Shown here piece after piece: positions 1 to 8,031 of a stretch of 64,000 nt of DNA. Within the stretch, counting starts at the first letter, position 1, and the number at the start of each line of letters is the position of its first letter. The notes beneath the pieces are model-generated. The model made no database searches and had not been told where the DNA came from. It worked only from the letters and a program-made list of their open reading frames with translations. The translations under genes and the position numbers were made by a program. Location: the NCBI GenBank assembly GCA_028281765.1, contig JANQJF010000039.1, positions 124,001 to 188,000 on the forward strand, given 5' to 3'. The DNA is from Planctomycetota bacterium (lineage in GTDB: Bacteria > Planctomycetota > UBA1135 > UBA2386).

Positions 1-2917
1 TGTGGATCCAGTCGGTGCCGATGTCGAGGCGCTCGTGTTGCGCGGCGGTGCCGTCGATTCCCAGAGTGGCCCCGTGTCGCGTCACGCTGCAAGCCAGGAC
101 TCGGCTGAGAGGTCGAAGTCGGGGGTCGGTGCCGATCTCGATACTGGCCTCGCCAGGTTGGTTGGCAAGAATCTCTGACCACACGCGCACGCGCGCGGAA
201 ATCGTGCGAGATCCCGTGACGGGGTCGAACGTGAGTGGGCGCCACGCCAGCAGCTTGGGAGACTCCGGCCCGGCAAAGCCCTCGACCAGGAGCTTGCCGT
301 CAACGAATCGGAATCGAAACCTCGCGCCGTGCGTGTCGATCAGGTGGCCGGACTGCGCGACGGTACGCCACGGTGTGTCCGCGATCGGCGAACTCGAATC
401 GAAGTCGTCGCGGAACTCGCGGGGTCCCTTGGGTATCGGGCGTGGCCTCACGCGAACAATCCGTAGGCCGGTTTCACCACGGATGAACGAGTAATCCTGA
501 GTGTCCTCTGCGTGGATCGAGACCTCGGATTCCGAGCGTGAGAGGATCGACCCGCCACGCAAGATGAGTCGCCGCAGTCCGAGAGTCGCGACGTAGTCGT
601 GCGGGAGACACGGTTCCGACAGGACCCCGGCGAGATCGTGGACGCCGAACGGGGACACGTCGCCGTCGGGCGTGCGTTTGTCCTGCACGCCGTGGTTGTC
701 GTCCGACCGATACCAGTGGTTCATGCAGCGCTGCCAGTCGATCGAGTCGCCCCAAACGAAGCGCCGTGCGTCTGCGCCCCTGGCCGCGCGCTCCCATTCC
801 GTTGGCGTTGGCAGTCGGTAGACGCGCCTGGCTGGATCTTCCGTGCGGGCGAAGTCGTTGATCTCGTCCAGGATCGCGTGCATGGCCACATAGCTCGGCA
901 GAACCACCCGGCCCTGGAAGAAAGCAGGTTCCGAGCGCAAGAACGAGAGTGCCGAACGTTCGCCGATGCGTGCGACGTCCATGAGGTCGCGCAGAGTATA
1001 GCGCTGAAGTTCATGGGTCCCGATTTCGAACCCGTCGACCCAGGTCAGCTGATTGACGAACTCATTACGAATCTCGTCGCGACCCAACACGGAGTACCCG
1101 GCGTGCACGTACCGAAAGTTCTCGCTCGCGTGCGAACTCGGCATCGGCTGGAGTTCGATCTCTCGTTCGCGGTCGCGCTGGACCGCGGCACGGCGTACGA
1201 GCAGAGGTAGGCCCAGGTCCGCGTGGCCGTCGAGAACGCCATGCAGGAAGTAGCTTCCTTCTGGTGCTTCGCCGTCGATCGGAGTGGTGCCGAGGTCGAT
1301 CGAATCCGGATGAGCGATCCCGGCGTAACTCCGTACTCCCGTATCTGTCTCGATGGCCGGACACAGCCACACTCGCATCGGGCCGGGTTTGCAGGACAGC
1401 ACGAGACGGCCAGACCGATGGAGGAGCGGGTGCTTCGGCTCGTATTTCGCGAGGACACCGTTCCATCGCGACCCATTTGGATTGCGCAGCCACTCGCGCA
1501 CGTTTTCGAGGTCCTCTTGGAGCTTCGTGGCCGCGAAGTCGGAGAGAGTCTTGCGCACGCGCGGCTCGTCCGGGTCCTCGAGGACCGCCGCGTCTAGAGC
1601 GCGTTCGAGTTGCAGATCCAGTCCGCGCACGACGAGAATCGCAGCCTCCAATCGCGATTCGAGTCTCGCGCGTGCTTCGCGCGTCCAAGACCGTGGCGGT
1701 AGCTGGAGCTGCGCGTCGAGTTCGGCTTGGCGAGCATCGACTTCGGCGCGTGCGGCGCTTCTCTGTTCCAGAGCCGGCAGCGCGACTCCGAGTAGTTCTT
1801 CGACGCGCTGGGCCGGTGCCACCACGCGCCAGTACCACGTCGACGCCCCGAGCGCGACCACCGCGACGACGCACAGCGCGAGCAACACCCTGTGCCGGCG
1901 CACCGCGCGCAGCGTCTTGCGCACCGTGCTCGGCGGCGCCGCTGCGATCGGGCGGAACTCGAGGAACGCCGTCAAGTCTTCGGCGAAGTCCGCCGCTGAC
2001 TGGTAGCGCCGGTTCGGCGCGCACTCGATCGCTTCCAGGCAGATCGTCTCGAGGTCGACCGGGACGCCGCGGTTCGACTTGCGAGGCGCTGTGGGGTTGC
2101 CGTCGAGGATGTCGGTGAGCGTCTGTGCGCGCGATTCGCTGGCGAACGGTGGGCGGCCGACGAGGCACTCGTAGAGCGTGGCGCCGAGGCCGTAGACGTC
2201 CGTGCGCGCATCGACGGTGCCGCGGCGTGGGTCGACCTGTTCGGGCGCCATGTAGTTCTGCGTGCCGACCGCGTCCGAGCTCAGCGTGAGGTCCGAGTCC
2301 TCGCCGGTGTCCCGCGCGAGTCCGAAGTCGAGGAGCATCGGGCGACCGTCCGTATCGATCACGATGTTGCCCGGCTTGACGTCGCGGTGGACGACGCCGT
2401 GTTCGTGCGCGTGATGCAACGCGAGCGCGAGGTCGCGCACCATCTCCGCGATCGCGCGGAAGTCCTGCGCGTTCCAGTCCTGTCCGCGCAGCCGCTGGTG
2501 CAGCGGCTCGCCTTCGACGAGCTTCATCGCGAAGTACGGCGTGCTCGCATCGAGGTCGGCCGTGAAGATCGGCACGATGTTCGGGTGGTCGAGCCGACCG
2601 ATCACTTCGACCTCGCGGGCGAACCGCATGCGACGCACGGGCGATGCCGCGAGTCCGGGCAGCGTCTTCAGCGCAACGCGGCGACCTGGCACCGAGATCT
2701 GGGTCGCGACGAACACTTCACCCATGCCGCCGGCGCCCAGCCGTTCGACGATCTCGAAGTCACCGACCCTTGCGCCAATGAGGTCGGCGCCGTCCCGTTC
2801 GTGGGCATTGAGCGCACGTTCGGCGTCGGCGAGGCCCTCCCGTGGGACGATATTTCCCAGGTCCTGGATTGCCCGCCGCACTCGGCCGCTCGAGTCGGAG
2901 TCAGGTACGGAACTCAC
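1..2917 (-). CDS. Membrane Ser/Thr protein kinase with FGE/SUMF1-like domain (3' end outside window)
   Basis: Hanks-type kinase, open to the left edge with no stop, so the C-terminus is missing (at least 971 residues seen). The GTG start gives VSSVPDSDSS; a TAGAAC box lies 6 nt upstream. Kinase domain about 55-320: GAGGMGEV (61-68), VALK lysine 84, HRDVKPGN (177-184), DFGLA (197-201), MAPEQ. A basic stretch and one membrane span follow (about 343-365), so the kinase is cytoplasmic and the rest external. Residues about 605-812 match the formylglycine-generating-enzyme/SUMF1 fold (YRLPTPTEWERAARG, FVWGD, DVSPFGVHDLAG, LILRGGS). Kinase-linked copies of this domain are usually read as ligand-binding, not catalytic; that is inference here. 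The remaining 160 residues look beta-rich, perhaps a concanavalin-like fold. Divergent from the cyclic-nucleotide-binding gene. Confidence 0.9.
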   Translation of the reverse strand, partial: MSSVPDSDSSGRVRRAIQDLGNIVPREGLADAERALNAHERDGADLIGARVGDFEIVERLGAGGMGEVFVATQISVPGRRVALKTLPGLAASPVRRMRFAREVEVIGRLDHPNIVPIFTADLDASTPYFAMKLVEGEPLHQRLRGQDWNAQDFRAIAEMVRDLALALHHAHEHGVVHRDVKPGNIVIDTDGRPMLLDFGLARDTGEDSDLTLSSDAVGTQNYMAPEQVDPRRGTVDARTDVYGLGATLYECLVGRPPFASESRAQTLTDILDGNPTAPRKSNRGVPVDLETICLEAIECAPNRRYQSAADFAEDLTAFLEFRPIAAAPPSTVRKTLRAVRRHRVLLALCVVAVVALGASTWYWRVVAPAQRVEELLGVALPALEQRSAARAEVDARQAELDAQLQLPPRSWTREARARLESRLEAAILVVRGLDLQLERALDAAVLEDPDEPRVRKTLSDFAATKLQEDLENVREWLRNPNGSRWNGVLAKYEPKHPLLHRSGRLVLSCKPGPMRVWLCPAIETDTGVRSYAGIAHPDSIDLGTTPIDGEAPEGSYFLHGVLDGHADLGLPLLVRRAAVQRDREREIELQPMPSSHASENFRYVHAGYSVLGRDEIRNEFVNQLTWVDGFEIGTHELQRYTLRDLMDVARIGERSALSFLRSEPAFFQGRVVLPSYVAMHAILDEINDFARTEDPARRVYRLPTPTEWERAARGADARRFVWGDSIDWQRCMNHWYRSDDNHGVQDKRTPDGDVSPFGVHDLAGVLSEPCLPHDYVATLGLRRLILRGGSILSRSESEVSIHAEDTQDYSFIRGETGLRIVRVRPRPIPKGPREFRDDFDSSSPIADTPWRTVAQSGHLIDTHGARFRFRFVDGKLLVEGFAGPESPKLLAWRPLTFDPVTGSRTISARVRVWSEILANQPGEASIEIGTDPRLRPLSRVLACSVTRHGATLGIDGTAAQHERLDIGTDWIH

Positions 2918-2923
2918 CCCGTT

Positions 2924-2929
2924 GTTCTA
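2924..2929 (-). promoter_or_regulatory. Putative -10 box of the FGE kinase (leaderless)
   Basis: TAGAAC on the minus strand lies exactly 6 nt before the GTG start of the kinase, with no Shine-Dalgarno sequence between. This matches the spacing seen at several other genes here and would put the transcript start at or next to the start codon. No clear -35 was found. Confidence 0.4.
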
Positions 2930-2974
2930 ACCGATCTGCGGGCTCTTCTCGTCAATCCGCGACGGGTGACCCGC

Positions 2975-2980
2975 TAGAAT
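2975..2980 (+). promoter_or_regulatory. Putative -10 box of the cNMP-binding gene (leaderless)
   Basis: TAGAAT is followed by CCCCGGGCC and then the ATG, a 9-nt gap. There is no purine-rich ribosome-binding site. It is one of the series of TANNNT boxes placed 6-9 nt before start codons in this window. Confidence 0.45.
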
Positions 2981-2989
2981 CCCCGGGCC

Positions 2990-3448
2990 ATGCAACCCTC
3001 CGATTCGCTGCTGTCCGACTACTTCCTCTCCGAGCAAGACCTCCATCACCTCATGGAGCACCTCGTCTCCGATCGCGCCAACGCGGGCACGCTGCTCGCG
3101 TTTGCGGACGAGATGAGATTCGAGGCCGGTGAGATGCTGATCCGGCAGGGTTCGACCGACGCCTCGGTGCTGATCCTCACGGAGGGGACGCTCGACGTGC
3201 TCGTCGATGAGGGCGACGAACGCAAGACCGTCGCGACGATCGAGCCGTATGCGCTCGTCGGCGAGCAGGGCTTCATCGACGGCGGACCGCGCACAGCGAC
3301 CGTCATCGCGCGGACGGACGGCGTCGCGCACCGCTTGACGGACGCCGGCTTCGAGCAGATCCGCTCCGTGCACCCCGAGGTCGCGTGCGCGTTTCTCGTC
3401 GACGTTTCGCGTGCGCTCGCGCAGCGGATCCGTCGGAGCAACGGGTGA
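2990..3448 (+). CDS. Cyclic-nucleotide-binding (Crp-type) domain protein
   Basis: A 152-residue stand-alone cNMP-binding domain. The beta-roll and phosphate-binding cassette are visible around residues 43-120: FEAGEMLIRQG, then GEQGFIDGGPRTATVIAR, where the R-T-A-T resembles the phosphate-contacting RxA/RTA element. There is no helix-turn-helix after the domain, so it is unlikely to be a Crp-type DNA-binding regulator by itself; a sensory or protein-protein role is more likely. Its stop overlaps the GTG of the amidohydrolase in a GTGA tetramer, so the two are probably translationally coupled. It faces the kinase gene across about 70 bp. The ligand cannot be read from sequence. Confidence 0.85.
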   Translation: MQPSDSLLSDYFLSEQDLHHLMEHLVSDRANAGTLLAFADEMRFEAGEMLIRQGSTDASVLILTEGTLDVLVDEGDERKTVATIEPYALVGEQGFIDGGPRTATVIARTDGVAHRLTDAGFEQIRSVHPEVACAFLVDVSRALAQRIRRSNG

Positions 3449-4863
3449 TCCGTCGCGCGCTGGCGAGCGCGCTCAGTCTAGCGCTCGGGGTTTCCGCGCA
3501 AGAAGCGCCGATCGGCGTGAGGGGCGCGACCGTCTATCCTGGCGATGGCTCCAAGATCGACAACGGCGTCGTCGTCGTGCACGAGGGTCGCATCGTCGCT
3601 GTCGGGCCTCGAGAAGGAACGGGTGTGCCAGAGGGCACGGGCTGGATCGAAGCGGCTGGTCGCTTCGTCACTCCGGGCCTCATCGATGCGCACGTGCACT
3701 ACTCGCAGACCGGCTGGGTGGACGGGCGTCCCGATGCGCGTGACGAACGGGCGCGCTTTCCGTACTGGCAGACGATCGCTGACTGCGAAGCGCACCCGGA
3801 TCGGTTCCATCTCGCGTTTCTCGCCAGCGGCGTGACTGCGGTGTTCGACGTCGGTGGCTATCCGTGGACGCGCCGGCTCGCCGAACGCACGGAGACGTCA
3901 CCCTTCGCCCCGCACGTCGCGGCGACCGGTGCGCTGCTCGCGACCTACGATCCGCCGCCGCTGAGAACGGCGGATCGGCGGCAGTTCGTCCTGATCGAGG
4001 CCGGCGGTGAGGACGCGGCACGGGAGGCCGTGCGGTCCCACGCGGCAGCGGGTTCCGCGGCGATCAAGGTCTGGTTCATCGTGCGCGCCGAGGGCGAGCT
4101 CGCGCGGCTCGAGCCGGTCGTGCGCGCCGTCGCGGACGAGACGGCGAAGGCCGGCCTGCCGCTCGTCGTGCACTCGACGTCACTCGCGACCGCTCGAATC
4201 GCGGTGGACGCGGGTGCGCGGTTGCTCGTGCACAGCGTCGAGAACCGACCGGTCGACGACGAGTTCCTCGAGCTCGCGAAGAAGCGCGGGACCTTCTACT
4301 GCCCGACGCTGACGGTGCGCGCGGGCTACTTCCACGTTTACCGGGGGATCGTCCCGGACGGCGTGCGCGTGCAGCTCGCGTTCGTGCACCCGTCTGTCGA
4401 GGAGCGAATCCTCGAGACCGCGAAGTTCGATCCGGCGCGCGGGTTCCGCAATCCGCGCGTCGCCGAGTCGCTCCTCAAGCAGCAGGAGCTGCGCGACAAG
4501 CTGCTCGCAGAGAATCTCCGCAAGGTGCACGAAGCCGGCATCCCGGTCGTCATGGGCACGGACGCCGGCAATCCGATGACGCTGCACGGTCCGTCCGTCA
4601 TTCCGGAGATGGTCGCGATGCAGAACGCGGGCCTGACGCCGCTCGCGGTGTTGACCGCGTCGACGCGTGACGCCGCGCGCGCGATGGGCCGTGGCGACGA
4701 TCTCGGATTGATCTCGGTCGGTCGGGTCGCGGACCTTCTCGTGCTCGAGAAGGATCCCGCCGTGGACATCGCGAACCTGGCGTCGATCGATCGGGTGTGT
4801 CGCGCGGGCGTGATGCACACTCGCGCGGGGCTCGTCGACCGACTGCGGACCGCTACTCGCTGA
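3445..4863 (+). CDS. Secreted amidohydrolase (imidazolonepropionase-like)
   Basis: Metal-dependent amidohydrolase of the urease/dihydroorotase superfamily, 472 residues from the GTG that overlaps the preceding stop (GTGA). This start gives a signal peptide (VIRRALASALSLALGVSAQE) with cleavage after VSA; starting 20 codons earlier would bury it. Metal motifs: GLIDAHVHY (HxH) near residue 75, the AAIKVWF lysine, VVHS and LLVHS histidines, and GTDAGNP (catalytic Asp). The C-terminal strand GRVADLLVLEKDP completes the small beta domain. Substrate unknown; exported relatives hydrolyse cyclic amides or dipeptides such as Xaa-Pro. The 3' end overlaps the convergent zinc-ribbon gene by 11 nt. Confidence 0.88.
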   Translation: MIRRALASALSLALGVSAQEAPIGVRGATVYPGDGSKIDNGVVVVHEGRIVAVGPREGTGVPEGTGWIEAAGRFVTPGLIDAHVHYSQTGWVDGRPDARDERARFPYWQTIADCEAHPDRFHLAFLASGVTAVFDVGGYPWTRRLAERTETSPFAPHVAATGALLATYDPPPLRTADRRQFVLIEAGGEDAAREAVRSHAAAGSAAIKVWFIVRAEGELARLEPVVRAVADETAKAGLPLVVHSTSLATARIAVDAGARLLVHSVENRPVDDEFLELAKKRGTFYCPTLTVRAGYFHVYRGIVPDGVRVQLAFVHPSVEERILETAKFDPARGFRNPRVAESLLKQQELRDKLLAENLRKVHEAGIPVVMGTDAGNPMTLHGPSVIPEMVAMQNAGLTPLAVLTASTRDAARAMGRGDDLGLISVGRVADLLVLEKDPAVDIANLASIDRVCRAGVMHTRAGLVDRLRTATR

Positions 4864-5338
4864 AGTCCCCGTCGGGTTCGGCGTAGAGCGTCGCCTTGCT
4901 CGAGTAGTAGAGGTAGCCGAGCAGCTGCGCGAGTGCGGCGATCGCGAGCACGGCGCCGAGTCCGGCGATCTCGCCGACGGCATGCTTCACCCAGAAGTAG
5001 GCGAGGCACGCACCGAATGCGATCGCGGCCATCACGAGGGTGAGCACGAAGAAGCCGGGCACGAGGATCTTGCTGTGTGCGCGGCAGTTCGTGCACGTGA
5101 TCGACAATGGTGAGATCGAAGCGAACGTCGCTCCGAGCGAGATCTTCGTCCCGCACTGTGGGCACCGCAGGGGTGGCGACGCCGCCACCAGCCAGTCGTC
5201 GCGACTCGCGACGGCGCGACGTTGGCGCGCATCCAGCACGAGGAGAGCGACGATGGCCACGGCACAGACGATGCCGGCAATGATCATGGCCGTCGTCCAG
5301 TCGGGCGGCGCCTTCGCCAGTAGGAAACACGTCATCAC
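4853..5338 (-). CDS. Zinc-ribbon membrane protein, unknown function
   Basis: 161 residues with three hydrophobic stretches: about 18-36 (AMIIAGIVCAVAIVALLVL), 92-113 and 122-143. A four-Cys zinc-ribbon-like loop (CPQCGTK ... CTNC, about 59-85) sits between the first and second span. It may bind zinc near the membrane face. The start is uncertain: ATG ATG at the 5' end, or an internal ATG just before MIIAGIV. It lies directly downstream of the small membrane peptide and ligA on the same strand and is probably cotranscribed with them. I do not recognise a named family. Confidence 0.65.
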   Translation of the reverse strand: MMTCFLLAKAPPDWTTAMIIAGIVCAVAIVALLVLDARQRRAVASRDDWLVAASPPLRCPQCGTKISLGATFASISPLSITCTNCRAHSKILVPGFFVLTLVMAAIAFGACLAYFWVKHAVGEIAGLGAVLAIAALAQLLGYLYYSSKATLYAEPDGDFSE

Positions 5339-5500
5339 TCACACTCCGATCATGGCCAACGCCAGATAGCCGACGAACATCAACACCCCGACGATCGAGC
5401 CGAGAACGACGATGCGGAGCACGTGCCACAGGGTCGACCAGAGCGGCGAACTCGCGCGCGTCGGCTCCGTGCCTTCCTCGGTCATGTCTTCCAAGATCAT
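5339..5500 (-). CDS. Small single-span membrane protein coupled to ligA
   Basis: A 53-residue protein beginning MILEDMTEEG, with an acidic N-terminus and one membrane segment (about 28-50, LRIVVLGSIVGVLMFVGYLA). Its ATG overlaps the ligA stop as ATGA, so translation is probably coupled to the ligase. A second in-frame ATG five codons in is possible. It ends immediately before the zinc-ribbon membrane protein. No family is recognised. The frame is open, the hydrophobic span is clean and the overlap follows the window's habit, so I regard it as a real gene of unknown role. Confidence 0.6.
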   Translation of the reverse strand: MILEDMTEEGTEPTRASSPLWSTLWHVLRIVVLGSIVGVLMFVGYLALAMIGV

Positions 5501-7530
5501 CGTTCGACAATCTCGAGGAACTCGTCCTCGGTCAGAACCTCGAGACCCAGCTTCTCCGCCTTCGCGAGTTTCGAGCCGGCGCCTTCGCCCGCGACGACGT
5601 GTGTCACCTTCTTGGTGATGGACGAAGACGTGCGGGCGCCGTGCTCTTCGACGAGAGCGCGCGCGGCGTCGCGGGTCATGCGCGTCATGCCCCCGGTGAA
5701 GCAGAACGTCATGCCGTCGAGACTGCCGCCTGCCGGTGCCGCGGAAGACTCGATCGACAGGCCGGCGGCGAACGCCGCGTCGAGGAAGCGGCCGGTCTCT
5801 TCGAGCGCGAAGAAGTGAATCAGAGACGCCGCGACTTCCTCGCCGACGCCATGCACGCCGACCAGCGCCTCTTCGTCCGCGTTGCGCAGCGCGTCGAGGG
5901 TGTCGAATTCGTCGGCGAGGTCCTTCGCGGTCTGCTCGCCCACGTGCCGGATACCGAGCGCGAGCACGAACTTCGCGAGAGGCGGCGACTTCGCGCGGTC
6001 GAGTTCTTCGACGAGGTTGTCGTACGACTTCTCGCCCCAGCGATCGAGCGCGAGCACTTCGGCCTTCCGGTCGGGAAGCGTGTAGACGTCCTCGAGCCGC
6101 TTGACGAGGCCGGCGTCGATGAGCTGGTCGACGTACTTCTCGCCGAGCCTTCGAATATCGAGCGCCCGCCGCGACGCGAAGTGCACGATGCGCCCCTTGA
6201 GCTGGTCGGGGCAGTCCAGGTTGATGCAGTAGAGGAACGCGCCCTCTGGCTCGAGCGCCGACGCGCAGGTCGGGCACTCGGTCGGCGGCTTCTGTTTCCG
6301 GGACTTCTTGTCGCGCTTGTCCGAGTGCACTTCGACGACGGCCGGGATGACGTCTCCGGCGCGCTCGATCTCTACGTGATCGTCGACGCGGACGTCGCGC
6401 TCGTCGAGCAGGCCCCAGTTGTGCAGCGTCGCGCGTCGCACCGTGACGCCCGCGATCTCGACCGGTTCGAGCTCGGCGACGGGTGTGATCTTGCCGGTGC
6501 GGCCGACCTGGGCGGTGATGCCGAGCACTCGCGTCGTCGCGCGCCGCGGCGCGAACTTGAACGCGAGAGCCCAGCGCGGCGCGCGCGCCGTGCGCCCGAG
6601 TCGATGCTGTTCTTCGACCGAGTCGAGCTTCGCGACGATGCCGTCCATCTCGTAGGGCATCTCGTCGCGGTCAGCCTCGAGCCGATCGCGGTACGCGACC
6701 ACGCCGTCGATCCCTTCGCTCTGCTCGTACGGGGTCGCGAGCGTGAAGCCGCTCCGGTCGAGCAGATCGCGGAGCTCGGAATGCGAGGCGACCTCGAGGC
6801 CCTCCGCGTGACCGATGCCGAAGCAGATGAAGTCGAGAGGGCGCCTGGCGACGGTCCGCGGGTCGAGCAGCTTGAGCGTGCCGGCGACCGTGTTGCGTGC
6901 GTTGCGGAACGGCGTGTCCTGCGTCGTCTCGCTCTCCGCCTGCAGCCTCGCGAACGCGTCGCGGTTCATGATGACCTCGCCGCGGACCTCGATGCGCGCC
7001 GGCGGATCGTCGATCGCGAGGCGCAACGGCAGGTTGCGGATCGTGCGCAAGTTCTGCGTGATGTCCTCTCCCGTCGTGCCGTCGCCGCGGGACAGGCCGC
7101 GCACGAACTCACCATTCTCGTAGAGCAGGTTCGCGCTGACGCCGTCGAGTTTGGGCTCGGCGACCCAGTGGAGCGGCGCCTCCTCACGCTCCTCTTCCTC
7201 GTCGTCGTCGCTCGCGAGCGACTTGCGCGCGCGCGCGTCGAACTCGCGGACCTCCTCTTCGTTGGTCAGCGATTCGATCGACAGCATCGGGACCAGGTGG
7301 TCGGCTTTGTCGAATGAGCTCCCCTTCGGCAGAGGTGCGCCCACGCGCTGCGTGGGCGAGTCCGGTGTGACGAGATCGGGATGCGCGGTCTCGAGCTCGA
7401 CAAGCTCCGCCCAGCGCGCGTCATAGTCCGAATCCGAGAGATCGGACGAGCCGTGGTTGTAGTACAGCTCGGAGGCTCGCTCCAGTTCCTTGCGGAGCTC
7501 GCCGATGCGCTTGCGGGCGGACGCGGTCAT
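5497..7530 (-). CDS. ligA: NAD-dependent DNA ligase LigA
   Basis: Seals nicks using NAD+; essential in replication and repair. 677 residues, normal for the family. Domain order: Ia (YYNHGSSDLSDSDYD, residues 23-37); adenylation domain with nucleophile K127 in EPKLDGVSANL; RGDGTTGEDITQN; OB fold; four-Cys zinc finger (CPTC ... CINLDC); helix-hairpin-helix repeats (GIRHVGEQTAKDLA, VHGVGEEVAASL); C-terminal BRCT (MTFCFTGGMTRMTRDAA). An acidic loop DDDEEEEREE (108-117) is inserted between domain Ia and the adenylation core, longer than usual. It follows the DUF669-like gene on the same strand and overlaps the downstream small membrane gene by 4 nt. Confidence 0.97.
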   Translation of the reverse strand: MTASARKRIGELRKELERASELYYNHGSSDLSDSDYDARWAELVELETAHPDLVTPDSPTQRVGAPLPKGSSFDKADHLVPMLSIESLTNEEEVREFDARARKSLASDDDEEEEREEAPLHWVAEPKLDGVSANLLYENGEFVRGLSRGDGTTGEDITQNLRTIRNLPLRLAIDDPPARIEVRGEVIMNRDAFARLQAESETTQDTPFRNARNTVAGTLKLLDPRTVARRPLDFICFGIGHAEGLEVASHSELRDLLDRSGFTLATPYEQSEGIDGVVAYRDRLEADRDEMPYEMDGIVAKLDSVEEQHRLGRTARAPRWALAFKFAPRRATTRVLGITAQVGRTGKITPVAELEPVEIAGVTVRRATLHNWGLLDERDVRVDDHVEIERAGDVIPAVVEVHSDKRDKKSRKQKPPTECPTCASALEPEGAFLYCINLDCPDQLKGRIVHFASRRALDIRRLGEKYVDQLIDAGLVKRLEDVYTLPDRKAEVLALDRWGEKSYDNLVEELDRAKSPPLAKFVLALGIRHVGEQTAKDLADEFDTLDALRNADEEALVGVHGVGEEVAASLIHFFALEETGRFLDAAFAAGLSIESSAAPAGGSLDGMTFCFTGGMTRMTRDAARALVEEHGARTSSSITKKVTHVVAGEGAGSKLAKAEKLGLEVLTEDEFLEIVER

Positions 7531-7561
7531 CGCCCGAGATTCTGTACGACGGCGCCGCCGG

Positions 7562-8011
7562 TCAAAACGGAATCTCGTCGTGGGGCGCCGCGGCCGGCGT
7601 TTCGCCGTCCGGCTGCTCGGCCACCCGCCGGTAGCCGCTGTAGGGGACGTCGTTCCTGCGGATCAACTCGCCGGTGTCGGGGTGGCGATACTCGCTCGGC
7701 CGCACTTCGACGAACACCGGGCGGTCCTGCAGGTGCTCCGGTTCGAGATCGATCGAGCCGGTATTCGGGAGGCCGAGCGCCCCGAGAATCGAGCGCACGC
7801 GCGCCATCCCGCGAGGAGAGAAGACCAGGCCGTCCCACGCGGCCTGGCGACCCGTGAACTCGCCCTCGGCGACGACCAATCGAATCCCCCAGCGGACGTC
7901 TCCGTTCTTGGTCGTGCCCGGATTGACGTCGGTGATCTTGCAAAGGTAGGTGCCTGCCGGCACCGTGACGTAGTCGTTGGTCTGGGGCTTGGTGTCCAGA
8001 TCGAACCTCAC
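7562..8011 (-). CDS. DUF669-like protein with SSB-type C-terminal tail
   Basis: 149 residues resembling phage DUF669 proteins: YVTVPAGTYLCKITDVNPG, then GEFTGRQAAWDGL and LGALGLPNTGSIDLEPEHL. DUF669 proteins often sit where phages encode single-strand-binding proteins. The last residues, HDEIPF, match the acidic DDxIPF tip that bacterial SSB uses to recruit replication and repair enzymes. It may therefore be an SSB-like protein or partner. The GTG start has AAAGGA 7 nt upstream. Located 31 nt before ligA on the same strand, which supports a DNA-metabolism role. No other phage gene is nearby. Family assignment is from pattern only. Confidence 0.65.
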   Translation of the reverse strand: MRFDLDTKPQTNDYVTVPAGTYLCKITDVNPGTTKNGDVRWGIRLVVAEGEFTGRQAAWDGLVFSPRGMARVRSILGALGLPNTGSIDLEPEHLQDRPVFVEVRPSEYRHPDTGELIRRNDVPYSGYRRVAEQPDGETPAAAPHDEIPF

Positions 8012-8031
8012 GGCAGTTCCTTTCGTCTGTA

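Noticed and set aside
5599-7317. Open frame of 572 codons on the plus strand opposite ligA
   Set aside because: ligA is certain, and the antisense product shows no motif.
7562-8011. Prophage remnant indicated by a DUF669-like gene
   Set aside because: No integrase, structural or lysis gene and no attachment repeat nearby; neighbours are housekeeping genes with the same composition.
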